From the NCBI RefSeq assembly GCF_900142145.1, contig NZ_FQZV01000020.1, forward strand, positions 1 to 64,000: a stretch of 64,000 nt of DNA, read 5' to 3'. Positions 1-8,616 of this stretch are shown here, one piece after another. A model generated the notes under the pieces. It saw only the letters and a program-made list of their open reading frames with translations. It had not been told where the DNA came from and searched no databases. Each line of letters starts with the position of its first letter. Position 1 is the stretch's first letter. This stretch comes from Geosporobacter subterraneus DSM 17957 (lineage in GTDB: Bacteria > Bacillota > Clostridia > Peptostreptococcales > Thermotaleaceae). The position numbers and the translations under genes are program-made.

Positions 1-162
1 AAAATGCAGATCGATACCATCCGCTTAAAGTTGATCAAGATTGCATCAAAGATAATCCGATCAGCAAGATATATTACATTCAAACTTTGTAGCAGCTGCC
101 CATATAAAGAGGAATTCTACGAAACCTTTGAAAACATAAGGCGACTCCCAAAGTTTGAATAG
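1..162 (+). CDS. IS1380-type transposase, C-terminal fragment
   Basis: Frame 1 is open from the first base to TAG at 160-162 and encodes about 53 residues. They include the basic stretch TIRLKLIKIASKIIRSARYI, which matches the conserved C-terminus of IS1380/IS4-like DDE transposases (typically ...RLKLIKVAGRVVRHGRYVTF). The start and the catalytic DDE residues lie outside the window, so activity cannot be judged. This is a family call from motif memory; another DDE family remains possible. Confidence 0.6.
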   Translation, partial: KMQIDTIRLKLIKIASKIIRSARYITFKLCSSCPYKEEFYETFENIRRLPKFE

Positions 163-336
163 CAAAAACAGTGAACCTTGGCAATTTCAAAACGGCAAAA
201 ACAACCCAAAAACAACTATTACGGGATAAGTCTACCCTTTTTTAGGAACTTTTTCCTTTATATAGATTTTTAAAACTGATAAAACTCAATTTTGAGGGTC
301 TAAATTCATTTTTTAGATCTTCATGAATAATTCAGG
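1..336 (+). mobile_element. Right end of an IS1380-like insertion sequence (partial)
   Basis: The window opens inside a transposase frame that ends at 160-162. About 170 bp further on, at 320-336, lies TTCATGAATAATTCAGG, whose reverse complement resembles terminal repeats I recall for clostridial IS1380-type elements. The exact end is an inference because the left end is outside the window and no target duplication can be checked. The element sits just upstream of the nqr operon. Confidence 0.5.
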
Positions 337-552
337 TAGAATATTGCAGCTGTAAAAAAATAATATGTAAAGAACCACTCAATTGTATTCTATGTAAAAG
401 ATTTGAAGTTGGTGAATCCATCCATTTTAAGCCCTTGTTCTTTTGCAATCTTCTGTTTTCTATTACTAATCGATAGGCTAACCGCATAAAAAATTTTTAA
501 AGTGCTGCGAAGTGGGTATCTTTACTCTATAACACATGAAAGGAGTGTCTCC
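337..552. other. Intergenic DNA between IS end and nqrB
   Basis: No convincing gene was found. The minus strand has a short open stretch from about 490 to 400 ending in a stop, without a start or a recognisable domain, which might be a truncated gene end. There is no remnant of nqrA, which would normally precede nqrB. AAAGGAGTG at 539-547 is the ribosome-binding site of nqrB. Confidence 0.4.
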
Positions 553-1512
553 ATGGGGATCGATTATAAGCAGCTGTTCATGAAGCAAAAACTGATGAGA
601 AAGGTAATCATAAGTCTTTTGCCGATCTGCCTTGCTTCAGTTTATTTTTTTGGCTTAAGAGCTCTTGCACTAATGATGTGGGTTACGGTACTTGGTACGC
701 TAACAGAGTGGTTTTTTGAAAAGAGAAATAAAAAACCCATCTCAGAAGCTGTTATTGTAACTTGCATGCTCTATACTTTAACATTGCCCCCTGTAACACC
801 TTTTTGGGTAGCAGGTATTGGCATCATATTTGGTGTTATTTTTGGAAAAGAAGTGTTCGGTGGTTTTGGAAAAAACATTTTTAATCCTGCCCTTGTAGCC
901 AGATGCTTTGTGTATGTCAATTTTCCCACACCGTTGACCATGTATTGGTCAAAACCTGCATCGGAATTTCCCGGAGGTTTTGGCCTATGGCTTACAGAAA
1001 CCGTTGATGTACTTTCTCAAGCCACGCCAATGTTAATCTTCAGAGATTCTGGACAAACGACCTCTTATCTAAATCTATTTCTCGGGAATGTGGCTGGCTC
1101 CCTTGGTGAAACCAGTGCACTCCTCATTCTCATATCCGCAATTTATCTAATATATACCAAATCTGCCTCCTGGCAGACCATGACTGCTGTACTGCTAGGA
1201 TATCTAACCATGAGCAGTTCTCTGTTTTTAATGGGTTCGGCTACAGTTCCCCATCCTCTATTTGGACTACTCTCGGGAGGACTCCTTTTTGGTACTGTAT
1301 TTATGGCTACAGACCCCATTTCGTCCCCAATGACCGTAGAGGGAAAGTGGATTTATGGTATCCTTATTGGTATGACTACCGTGATTATCCGAGGCTATGC
1401 CCTTTTCGCCGGGGGAATTATGTTTGCTATTCTTATTGGTAATACTTTCGCCCCGCTGATTGATGAAGCCGTCAAAGCCTATAAGAATCATCGAAAGAAG
1501 GTGATGGCATGA
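553..1512 (+). CDS. nqrB: Na+-translocating NADH:quinone reductase subunit B (NqrB/RnfD family)
   Basis: This is an integral membrane subunit of an NQR/RNF-type sodium pump and carries a covalent FMN in known members. The 319-residue protein has many hydrophobic segments, the conserved GKEVFGGFGKNIFNPALVAR region near residue 100, SQATP near residue 155 (Thr as flavinylation site) and a late FMATDPISS...GKWIYGILIG region. ATG 553 is chosen because AAAGGAGTG lies 5 nt upstream; a GTG at 502 in the same frame has no such site. It is about 90 residues shorter than Vibrio NqrB, mainly lacking the N-terminal cytoplasmic extension. It is first in a five-gene operon and overlaps the next gene by 4 nt. 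Confidence 0.88.
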   Translation: MGIDYKQLFMKQKLMRKVIISLLPICLASVYFFGLRALALMMWVTVLGTLTEWFFEKRNKKPISEAVIVTCMLYTLTLPPVTPFWVAGIGIIFGVIFGKEVFGGFGKNIFNPALVARCFVYVNFPTPLTMYWSKPASEFPGGFGLWLTETVDVLSQATPMLIFRDSGQTTSYLNLFLGNVAGSLGETSALLILISAIYLIYTKSASWQTMTAVLLGYLTMSSSLFLMGSATVPHPLFGLLSGGLLFGTVFMATDPISSPMTVEGKWIYGILIGMTTVIIRGYALFAGGIMFAILIGNTFAPLIDEAVKAYKNHRKKVMA

Positions 1513-2111
1513 AAAAAGGAAGCTTATATGCGATTATTTTCATGATCCTGATTACTGCTACTTTCACTTTTGCATTAGCTGCGTTAAATGAAAATACCTC
1601 TACTCGTATCGAAGCAAATCAGCTGCTAAAGCAACAGCGTGCAATTCTATATGTTTTTAATATTTCTACTGAGAGCAGAATGCCTGCTGATGAAATCAAT
1701 CGGCTTTATCGCCAGCACATTCAGGAAGGTACTTTAGGCAATTATGCTGTATATGAAGCTTTTCAAGATGGCAATCCCCTTGGATATGCCTTTTCGATAG
1801 AGGGATCTGGCCTATGGGGCTCCATAAGAGGCATCGTTGCTATGAATCCCGAACTGGATAAAATCATAGGGGTGGACTTTCTTGCCCATTCCGAAACACC
1901 GGGTTTAGGGGGCAGAATTGACGAGCTTTGGTTTAAAGAACAATTTCGTAATATCTCATTAGGAGATACCTATCCTTTTATTTTTTATAAACCAGCCCAG
2001 GAAGGCCTAGTGGACTCAATCTCAGGTGCCACCGCTACCTCAAAGGCCGTTCTCAATATCATCAACGAAGATATCCATAGCTTTAAAGAAAAGACCAAAG
2101 GAGGGATTTAG
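1509..2111 (+). CDS. nqrC: NQR subunit C, covalent-FMN protein (NqrC/RnfG family)
   Basis: This subunit carries FMN esterified to threonine on the outer face of the membrane in known NQR and RNF complexes. The 200-residue protein has one N-terminal membrane anchor (about residues 5-26) and the flavinylation motif SGATATS at residues 172-178, with Thr175 as the expected attachment site. The GLGGRI and FLAHSETPG regions typical of the FMN-binding domain precede it. Its length is closer to RnfG than to the ~257-residue NqrC. The start overlaps nqrB (ATGA-type coupling). A flavin transferase (ApbE) would be needed and is not in this window. Confidence 0.88.
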   Translation: MKKGSLYAIIFMILITATFTFALAALNENTSTRIEANQLLKQQRAILYVFNISTESRMPADEINRLYRQHIQEGTLGNYAVYEAFQDGNPLGYAFSIEGSGLWGSIRGIVAMNPELDKIIGVDFLAHSETPGLGGRIDELWFKEQFRNISLGDTYPFIFYKPAQEGLVDSISGATATSKAVLNIINEDIHSFKEKTKGGI

Positions 2112-2113
2112 AA

Positions 2114-2734
2114 ATGCCAAAAGCAAAAAAAATATTCATAGAAGGCATATGGAAGGATAATCCAATCTTTCGCCAGATTTTAGGAATCTGTTCTGCGCTG
2201 GCAGTTACAAATCTCATGCTTAACTCTTTGGTCATGGGTATTGGATTAATTTTCGTTACATCCTTTTCCAGTTTGACAGTTTCTATCCTTAGAACCTTTA
2301 CCCCTAAGCATATCCGGATGATGGTACAGACTTTAATTATCTCATCCTATGTTATTATCGTGGATATTATTTTAAAAGCCTATTATCCTGCTATGAGTGA
2401 AGCCTTAGGACCTTATGTAGGTTTGATTATTACAAATTGTATTATTATGGGGCGATGTGAGGCCTTTGCACAAAACAATCCACCTCTTGCTTCCTTTTTA
2501 GATGGAATTGCCTCGGGCATCGGCTATGCTTTTATTCTGCTGTTTATTGCATTTTTTAGAGAGTTGGCAGGCTTCGGCACCCTTTTTGGCATCCCGGTTT
2601 TAGGAGCATGGTGGATGAAATGGAGTATTATGGTGATGCCTCCCGGTGCCTTCTTTATGCTGGCCATCGTCTTATGGCTTGCCAGAAATTTATCTCCAGA
2701 GGATGAAAAAGAGAAAGAAGGTGTGACTGCATGA
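2114..2734 (+). CDS. nqrD: NQR membrane subunit D (NqrD/RnfE family)
   Basis: This is a six-helix membrane subunit that, with NqrE, forms the inverted pair holding an Fe-S centre in the membrane. Diagnostic stretches are KDNPIFRQILGICSALAVT at the N-terminus, GLIITNCIIMGRCEAFA in the middle (with the conserved Cys of the membrane cluster) and FFRELAGFGTLFG towards the end. Sequence detail is closer to Vibrio NqrD than to RnfE. It starts 2 nt after nqrC, with AGGAGG upstream, and overlaps nqrE by 4 nt, so translation is probably coupled. Confidence 0.88.
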   Translation: MPKAKKIFIEGIWKDNPIFRQILGICSALAVTNLMLNSLVMGIGLIFVTSFSSLTVSILRTFTPKHIRMMVQTLIISSYVIIVDIILKAYYPAMSEALGPYVGLIITNCIIMGRCEAFAQNNPPLASFLDGIASGIGYAFILLFIAFFRELAGFGTLFGIPVLGAWWMKWSIMVMPPGAFFMLAIVLWLARNLSPEDEKEKEGVTA

Positions 2735-3321
2735 TCGAAGTAAGTCCTATTGTCATTTTATTTGCTGCTATTTTTACGAATAATATGATCCTTTCTAATT
2801 TCCTTGGCATGTGCTCTTTCATAGCCATATCCAAGGAACTAAATACCTCCCTCGGTTTGGGTCAGGCAGTTACCTTTGTGCTTACAGCAACGACCATTCT
2901 GAACTATTTTGTGTATCATTACGTATTGGTGCCTTTTGAGTTAGAGTACCTAAGGTTTATCGTCTTCATTATTGTAATTGCTGCATTTGTACAGTTGGTA
3001 GAAATGATCCTGGAAAGATATATCCCCAATCTGTATTATGCACTGGGAATCTTTCTTCCGCTGATTACTGTGAACTGTGCGATTTTAGGGGTATCCTTAT
3101 TCATGGTTATTCGTCAATATACCCTTATGCAATCTATGGCTTTTGGCTTAGGATCCGGTTTAGGCTGGACTTTAGCAATTCTTGCCCTTGCAGGTATCCG
3201 GCAAAAGATTAAAAAGAATAAGGTTCCAAAAGGCTTGGAAGGCCCCGGTATCACCTTGATTATTATAGGCTTGATGGCCTTAGCTTTTCTTGGCTTTTCC
3301 GGCATCGTGCAGATTCAATAG
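2731..3321 (+). CDS. nqrE: NQR membrane subunit E (NqrE/RnfA family)
   Basis: This is the partner of NqrD in the membrane core. The protein has six hydrophobic segments, NNMILSNFLGMCSFIAIS near the N-terminus (Cys of the membrane Fe-S centre) and ALGIFLPLITVNCAILGVS in the middle. The C-terminal region LGWTLAILALAGIRQKIK followed by VPKGLEG matches NqrE rather than RnfA, which is the main reason to call this an NQR and not an RNF complex. Length (196) is normal. An AGGAGG site follows its stop and serves nqrF. Confidence 0.9.
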   Translation: MIEVSPIVILFAAIFTNNMILSNFLGMCSFIAISKELNTSLGLGQAVTFVLTATTILNYFVYHYVLVPFELEYLRFIVFIIVIAAFVQLVEMILERYIPNLYYALGIFLPLITVNCAILGVSLFMVIRQYTLMQSMAFGLGSGLGWTLAILALAGIRQKIKKNKVPKGLEGPGITLIIIGLMALAFLGFSGIVQIQ

Positions 3322-3332
3322 GAGGTGTTAAT

Positions 3333-4430
3333 ATGACAATCTTAATATCCGTTGCAGTAATCACCTCCATAGCGGCTGTTTTGGCAATCATGCTTACCTT
3401 AGCCAATTCATATATCGCAAATTATGGTGAATGTAGAATTTTAATCAACAATGAAAAGGAATGTGTTACAGAAGGGGGCAGTTCATTACTTTCTTCCCTT
3501 CGCGACAGCCAAATTTTCATTCCCTCTGCCTGTGGCGGTAAAGGCAGCTGTGCCTACTGCAAGGTAAAGGTTTTAGAGGGCGGTGGTCCTGTACTTCCCA
3601 CTGAGCTTCCCTATCTTTCTGAGCAAGAATTAAAAGATCATGTTCGATTATCTTGTCAGTGTAAGGTTAAAGAAGATATGAAGATTGAAATTCCTGAGGA
3701 ATTGTTTAACGTAAAGGAATACAAGGCTTGTGTAGAAAAAATCCAAGACCTTTCCCCTACCATCAAGCTGCTCCGTTTAAAACTGAATGATCCTGCGGAA
3801 ATCACCTTTAAGGCCGGACAGTATGTTCAGTTAAAAGCACCACTCTATGAGGGTAATGAAGAAGAAGTCTATCGTGCATATTCCTTGGCATCCAGTAATG
3901 CAGATAAAGATTATATCGAACTGATTATTGGTTATGTCTCTAATGGTATTTGTACTACCTATGTGCATAAACATCTAAAACTGGGGGATGAAGTGCTGTT
4001 TAACGGTCCTTATGGTGATTTTTATCTTCGGGATACAGACCGGGAAATTGTCTTAATTGCTGTAGGTACAGGAATGGCTCCGATCCGTTCAATCCTATAT
4101 CAAATAGAAGCGGAAGCTATTCAGCGAAAAACCTCCTATTTTTTTGGTGCCCGTACCCTCGATGATCTGATCCTGTCAGAGGAAATGCGGAGTTTTGAGA
4201 ATAGGCTCCAGAATCTCAAATACTATCCTGTCCTTTCCAGGCCAAGGGTAGAAGACCAATGGACTGGAGACGTTGGCCGTGTTACGGATTTGATTCAACG
4301 CTATATTACAGACGGCAGCAATATGGAAGCATATCTTTGCGGTAGTAAAGCCATGATAGAATCTACTGTTGGGGCATTAAAAGAGAAGGGGATTCCCGAG
4401 GAATCAATTTACTATGATAAGTTTGATTAA
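3333..4430 (+). CDS. nqrF: NQR subunit F, NADH-oxidising [2Fe-2S]/FAD flavoprotein
   Basis: This is the electron-entry subunit: it oxidises NADH through FAD and passes electrons to a [2Fe-2S] centre. Domains are an N-terminal membrane anchor (about 3-28), a plant-type ferredoxin domain with Cys67, Cys73, Cys76 and Cys108 (C-x5-C-x2-C-x31-C), an FAD domain with RAYS at 181-184, and an NAD(P)-binding domain with GTGMAPIRSIL. At 365 residues it is about 40 shorter than Vibrio NqrF. It is last in the operon and ends in a strong terminator. No quinone-binding NqrA and no RnfB/RnfC ferredoxin module lies nearby, so the final electron acceptor is unclear. Confidence 0.88.
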   Translation: MTILISVAVITSIAAVLAIMLTLANSYIANYGECRILINNEKECVTEGGSSLLSSLRDSQIFIPSACGGKGSCAYCKVKVLEGGGPVLPTELPYLSEQELKDHVRLSCQCKVKEDMKIEIPEELFNVKEYKACVEKIQDLSPTIKLLRLKLNDPAEITFKAGQYVQLKAPLYEGNEEEVYRAYSLASSNADKDYIELIIGYVSNGICTTYVHKHLKLGDEVLFNGPYGDFYLRDTDREIVLIAVGTGMAPIRSILYQIEAEAIQRKTSYFFGARTLDDLILSEEMRSFENRLQNLKYYPVLSRPRVEDQWTGDVGRVTDLIQRYITDGSNMEAYLCGSKAMIESTVGALKEKGIPEESIYYDKFD

Positions 4431-4460
4431 AAAATGCGGCTCAAATGAGCCGCATTTTTT
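4430..4460. terminator. Bidirectional terminator between nqrF and galU
   Basis: A perfect 14-bp stem (4430-4443 with 4446-4459), flanked by A and T runs on both sides, lies between the converging nqrF and galU genes and can stop transcription in both directions. Confidence 0.85.
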
Positions 4461-5352
4461 AGGCAATTTCACTTGCCACCTGTCTATATTCTTCGACAAT
4501 CTGCTGCAGATAACGATAGAGTTCTCCGCCTATATCTTCTCTATAAAGGGCTGTTTCAATGGTAGCTTGAAGATAACCCAATTTATCCCCTACATCATAT
4601 CGCTTTCCCTGGAAGGCATAGGCATAAATCGGTTCTTTTTCATTGAGCTGTTTTAGTGCGTCGGTCAATTGAATCTCCTTGTTCTTACCGGGCTTTAGAT
4701 GCTCAAGTATTTCAAATATACCTGGTGTAATAATATATCTTCCCATAATGGCCATATTTGTGGGGGCCTCCTCTAGGCAAGGCTTTTCTATCAGATTCGT
4801 CACCTGATAAAGGGCATGCTCCATCCTATCGCATGAAATAATTCCATATTTCGTAACATCCCTATATTCGATTTCCTGAACCCCCAGCACCGTACTTTGA
4901 TACTTTTCATATACGTCTAGCAGCTGTCTTAAGCAGGGTTTTTGACTTTGTACAATATCATCTCCCAAAAGCACTGCAAAGGGTTCTTTTCCAATAAAGG
5001 ATTTTGCACAATAGATGGCATGTCCTAACCCAAGAGGCTCCTTCTGCCGGATATAGTGAATATTGGTACCGCTGGAAATATTCTGGATGTTTTGAAGCAA
5101 GGAAAGCTTGTTTTTCTTTCGAAGCTCTATTTCCAGCTCTATGGATTTATCAAAATGATCCTCTATGGAACGCTTATTTCTGCCGGTTATTATAAGAATA
5201 TCTTCTATCCCCGATTCCAATGCCTCTTCAACAATATACTGTATTGTGGGCTTGTCGACAATTGGCAGCATTTCCTTTGGTTGCGCCTTAGTTGCAGGTA
5301 GAAACCTGGTTCCAAGTCCTGCCGCTGGTATAATTGCTTTTTTCACTCTCAT
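4459..5352 (-). CDS. galU: UTP-glucose-1-phosphate uridylyltransferase
   Basis: Makes UDP-glucose from UTP and glucose 1-phosphate in the cytoplasm. The N-terminus has the nucleotidyltransferase signature AAGLGTRFLPATKAQPKEML with the catalytic Arg/Lys residues, followed by VDKPTIQYIVEEA and GLGHAIYCA, all typical of bacterial GalU. The 297-residue length is standard. ATG 5352 is preceded by GGAAGGAGTGG. It overlaps the end of the UDP-glucose dehydrogenase gene by about 65 nt, so the two are translated as one unit, and its product is that enzyme's substrate. Confidence 0.93.
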   Translation of the reverse strand: MRVKKAIIPAAGLGTRFLPATKAQPKEMLPIVDKPTIQYIVEEALESGIEDILIITGRNKRSIEDHFDKSIELEIELRKKNKLSLLQNIQNISSGTNIHYIRQKEPLGLGHAIYCAKSFIGKEPFAVLLGDDIVQSQKPCLRQLLDVYEKYQSTVLGVQEIEYRDVTKYGIISCDRMEHALYQVTNLIEKPCLEEAPTNMAIMGRYIITPGIFEILEHLKPGKNKEIQLTDALKQLNEKEPIYAYAFQGKRYDVGDKLGYLQATIETALYREDIGGELYRYLQQIVEEYRQVASEIA

Positions 5353-6694
5353 TAACCTTTACCACTCCTTCCTTTAGTTTCCTCTGAGCTGTCTCTTCTG
5401 AGCCAATTCCCATGGGATAATAATCAAATCCCTTCTCTCCCATTGCTTCTGAAGCAAAAACGTTTCTGCCGTCGATAAAAATTGTGCGTTTCATGAGCCT
5501 GCGTATTTTCCTTAAGTTCAATTCCTGAAACTCCGGCCATTCCGTTAATAATATTACTGCATCACAGTCTGTCACTGCATCATAAGGATTGTTGCAGTAG
5601 GTTATAGGAAACTGGAGGACAGACTGCATACTGGCATTGGCCACCGGGTCATATACCCTGATCTGTGCACCTTTTCCTCTCAGATCCTTAATGATTTGCA
5701 GGGCAGGTGCTTCACGAACATCATCTGTTCCAGGTTTGAATGCAAGGCCTAGAATCCCCACCTTGATTCCTTTCCAATCAGCTATATTTTCTTCTAATAT
5801 TCTCAAGGGTTTTTGTTTCTGCCCCTCATTTACTGCTAAAGTTTGTCGGATAATCTTAAAGTCATACCCATATTTTTCCCCGGTTTTTAGCAGTCCTTTC
5901 ACATCCTTTGGGAAGCATGCCCCGCCAAAACCGACCCCTGCCTGTAAGAATTTATTGCCGATACGCTGATCCATACCCATTCCCTCAGCGACCGCTCTGA
6001 TGTCTCCCCCAGTCTTTTCGCAAAGATTGGCCATTTCATTAATAAAGGATATCTTTGTTGCTAAAAATGCATTGGATGCATACTTTATCAATTCAGCACT
6101 TTCCGGATTGGTAATGAAAAACTTCTGATGAAAGGGTTTATACAACTCCCGCAGTACTTCTACAGCCTTTTTGGATCTGCTGCCGATAACAATGCGATCT
6201 CCATGGAAGGTATCATATACCGCTGTACCTTCCCTTAGAAATTCAGGATTAGATACTACGTCAAAGGATATATCTTTCCGGAGATTTTGTCTGATGATCT
6301 GTGCGACTCTTACGCAGCTACCAACCGGAACAGTACTTTTATTTACAATAACGCCATAAGAAACCAGACTTTTTCCGATTTCTCTAGCAACCTCCTCTAC
6401 CTGAGACAAATCTACATCCCCGTCTTCCAAGGAGGGGGTTCCTACGGCTATAAAAATTACTTGTGTATCCTCTGCCACTTCTTTCATATCTGTTGAAAAG
6501 CTCAACCTCTGCTCTTTTATATTTCTGCAGATCATATCCTCTAAATGAGCTTCGTAAATTGGAGATATTCCTCGCTTTAACTTTTCAATTTTCATTTCAT
6601 CTTTGTCTATGCAAATGACCCGGTGACCAATTTCAGCCAGGCAAGTTCCTGTAACCAATCCTACATAGCCAGTTCCTACAACTATAACTTTCAT
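5288..6694 (-). CDS. ugd: UDP-glucose 6-dehydrogenase
   Basis: Oxidises UDP-glucose to UDP-glucuronate with two NAD+. It has the N-terminal Rossmann motif VVGTGYVGLVTG, the catalytic-cysteine motif GVGFGGACFPKD near residue 255 and the C-terminal GLAFKPGTDDVREAP segment of the UDPG/GDP-mannose dehydrogenase family. Three ATGs in a row occur; the third (6694) has the best spacing (8 nt) from AGAGGAG, giving 468 residues. It sits between the GT4 gene (16 nt away) and galU in one operon. UDP-glucuronate is a plausible sugar donor for the glycosyltransferase next to it. Confidence 0.93.
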   Translation of the reverse strand: MKVIVVGTGYVGLVTGTCLAEIGHRVICIDKDEMKIEKLKRGISPIYEAHLEDMICRNIKEQRLSFSTDMKEVAEDTQVIFIAVGTPSLEDGDVDLSQVEEVAREIGKSLVSYGVIVNKSTVPVGSCVRVAQIIRQNLRKDISFDVVSNPEFLREGTAVYDTFHGDRIVIGSRSKKAVEVLRELYKPFHQKFFITNPESAELIKYASNAFLATKISFINEMANLCEKTGGDIRAVAEGMGMDQRIGNKFLQAGVGFGGACFPKDVKGLLKTGEKYGYDFKIIRQTLAVNEGQKQKPLRILEENIADWKGIKVGILGLAFKPGTDDVREAPALQIIKDLRGKGAQIRVYDPVANASMQSVLQFPITYCNNPYDAVTDCDAVILLTEWPEFQELNLRKIRRLMKRTIFIDGRNVFASEAMGEKGFDYYPMGIGSEETAQRKLKEGVVKVNESEKSNYTSGRTWNQVSTCN

Positions 6695-6710
6695 CATCAT
6701 TTCTCCTCTG

Positions 6711-7862
6711 TTAAGCCGTCTGTTTACTATTGGATAAATATTTTGCATCTTTTATAACCTGTTGATAGCTCTTTACCAGATCTTCAAAAACACGATCCCA
6801 TCCCATATCCATGGCATATTTTCTTCCATTAGAGGCTAATTTTTTCCTCAGCTCAACATTGAGCAACAGTTCCTCTGCCCCATGATAAAAAGCATCTACC
6901 TGTCCTTCGGCACAGCCGATTCCATTATATCCGTCTATTAGATTCTCCAATATCCCCCCAGCATTGCAAGCAATGACAGGGATTTCCGAAGCCATGGCCT
7001 CAAGAATCACATTGCCATAAGTTTCAGTAGAAGATGGAAATAAGAATATATCGGAGGATGCATAGATTTCAGACAATTCTTCCCCTTTTAAAAATCCCGT
7101 AAATGTCATATTATCCGGTGCTGTTTCCTTTAGTGTTTTTGTTAATGGCCCATCTCCTACCATCAAGAAGTGTACATCATCATGATATTTCTCATTAAGC
7201 CGCTGGGCAACGGCCATAAAAATATCTAAATCCTTCTCGGGAGACACTCTTCCTACATATAAGAATACCGTCTTGCCTTCAAGGTTCATTCTTTGACGAA
7301 GAGCTTTACTCCTATATACAGGGGAAAATTTTTCTGTTTGAATCCCTCTTCCCCAAACCTCAAGATTTTCAATTCCATGACTCTCAAGAAGCTCTAGAGT
7401 CATCCGAGAAGGGCAATAGGTTTTCGCACAAAAGCTGTGAAACCACTTAAAAAAACTCCAGGATACATTGAAGAGAAACTTTAAATTGAAATATTCAAGA
7501 TATTGAGGAATGTTAGTATGGTAGGAAGCTACCAAAGGGGTTTGCGTATCCTTTGCATACTTTAAACCGCAAAGCCCTATATTGAAGGGAGTTACTACAT
7601 GTACCAAATCCGGCTTAAAAGCATTCAACTGCTCCATCATCGAAATATAGTTAGGCAGCGTAACTCTACATTCTGGGTATAAAAAAAATTTGAAGCTAAA
7701 AAATCGGATAATCTTATGATTGTATTCTTCGTTGCCCTCTAGAGGGGCAAACACCCGATAATCAATTCCATTATCTTCAAAGTATCTGATTAACTTATCT
7801 AGAGTATTGGTTACACCATTGATCTGTGGTAAGAAGGTATCGGTGAAAATAGCAACCCGCAT
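6711..7862 (-). CDS. Glycosyltransferase family 4 (MgtA/YqjI-like)
   Basis: A GT-B fold glycosyltransferase that probably moves a sugar from a nucleotide sugar to a membrane lipid. The start MRVAIFTDTFLPQINGVTNT is characteristic of the GT4 branch that includes mannosyl- and glucuronosyl-lipid transferases, YVGRVSPEKDLDIF opens the second half, and the E-x7-E motif is seen in STETYGNVILEAM. 383 residues. With ugd next door, a glucuronosyl-diacylglycerol product is a reasonable inference, but acceptor and donor are not shown by the sequence. Confidence 0.82.
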   Translation of the reverse strand: MRVAIFTDTFLPQINGVTNTLDKLIRYFEDNGIDYRVFAPLEGNEEYNHKIIRFFSFKFFLYPECRVTLPNYISMMEQLNAFKPDLVHVVTPFNIGLCGLKYAKDTQTPLVASYHTNIPQYLEYFNLKFLFNVSWSFFKWFHSFCAKTYCPSRMTLELLESHGIENLEVWGRGIQTEKFSPVYRSKALRQRMNLEGKTVFLYVGRVSPEKDLDIFMAVAQRLNEKYHDDVHFLMVGDGPLTKTLKETAPDNMTFTGFLKGEELSEIYASSDIFLFPSSTETYGNVILEAMASEIPVIACNAGGILENLIDGYNGIGCAEGQVDAFYHGAEELLLNVELRKKLASNGRKYAMDMGWDRVFEDLVKSYQQVIKDAKYLSNSKQTA

Positions 7863-7876
7863 TTTTCTTCCCCTCC

Positions 7877-8431
7877 TTATAGATTAAAAATCTGTTGAAT
7901 CCATGGATAAAATAAAATATGATTGATGGCCGCAAAAATCGTTCCTATGATCATGCCCACCACTACATCTGAAGGGTAATGAACCCCCAAATAAACTCTT
8001 GAAAATCCTACAATAAATGCAGTGCCTATAAAAATCCATGAAAGAAGGGGAAAGTGAAATGAGAGGGTGCATGCCAGAGAAAATGCTGCCGTCGTATGGC
8101 CTGATGGAAATGAATAATCATATAAATGCATATTAAAGGTATTTATATCTGAGAGATTTAGGAAGGGTCTTGGTCTTGTAAAAACTTTTTTCAAGTAGTG
8201 TACGAAAATATGACTGGTACTCAAAGCTGCAATAGACTGCCATCCCATAGCTTGGAATGCATCGCTTCCGAAAATAATAAGGATTAATGCCGTTGTTACT
8301 GTAAAAAAGGCGCCTCCAAATCCCGTTATAACGGGAACCAGCCTGTCAAATAAGCTACACTTAAATCCATCATTGAACATATAAAATAATTTTAAATCCC
8401 CCACATGGATAAGTCTGATGATCTTATTCAT
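7877..8431 (-). CDS. PAP2-family membrane phosphatase
   Basis: A membrane phosphatase, most likely acting on undecaprenyl pyrophosphate or a phosphatidic-acid-type lipid. All three PAP2 motifs are present: K-x6-RP in KKVFTRPRP, PSGH in SFPSGHTTAAF, and SR-x5-H-x3-D in SRVYLGVHYPSD. There are about five membrane helices in 184 residues. It is the first gene of the operon that continues into the GT4, ugd and galU genes (14 nt to the next gene), which suggests a lipid-linked sugar pathway. Confidence 0.88.
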   Translation of the reverse strand: MNKIIRLIHVGDLKLFYMFNDGFKCSLFDRLVPVITGFGGAFFTVTTALILIIFGSDAFQAMGWQSIAALSTSHIFVHYLKKVFTRPRPFLNLSDINTFNMHLYDYSFPSGHTTAAFSLACTLSFHFPLLSWIFIGTAFIVGFSRVYLGVHYPSDVVVGMIIGTIFAAINHILFYPWIQQIFNL

Positions 8432-8616
8432 AAAATCTCATTCCTCCTTTATTTTCATTTTTATTGTATTACAAAATGTCCTTTCCAAAGGTTATTCCCT
8501 TGTAAAGCAAAAGTTAGCTTTAGGTTAAATTTATCGTCTGCTTCTATGGTATGCAGCCAGGTTTGCAGTATGATTCTTCTTGTGCAGGAAATACTAAATT
8601 AGAGGTGATATACAGT

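Noticed and set aside
553-4430. Reading the first operon as RNF
   Set aside because: The last gene is NqrF-type (2Fe-2S plus FAD/NAD domains), NqrE/NqrD text is NQR-like, and no RnfB or RnfC is present.
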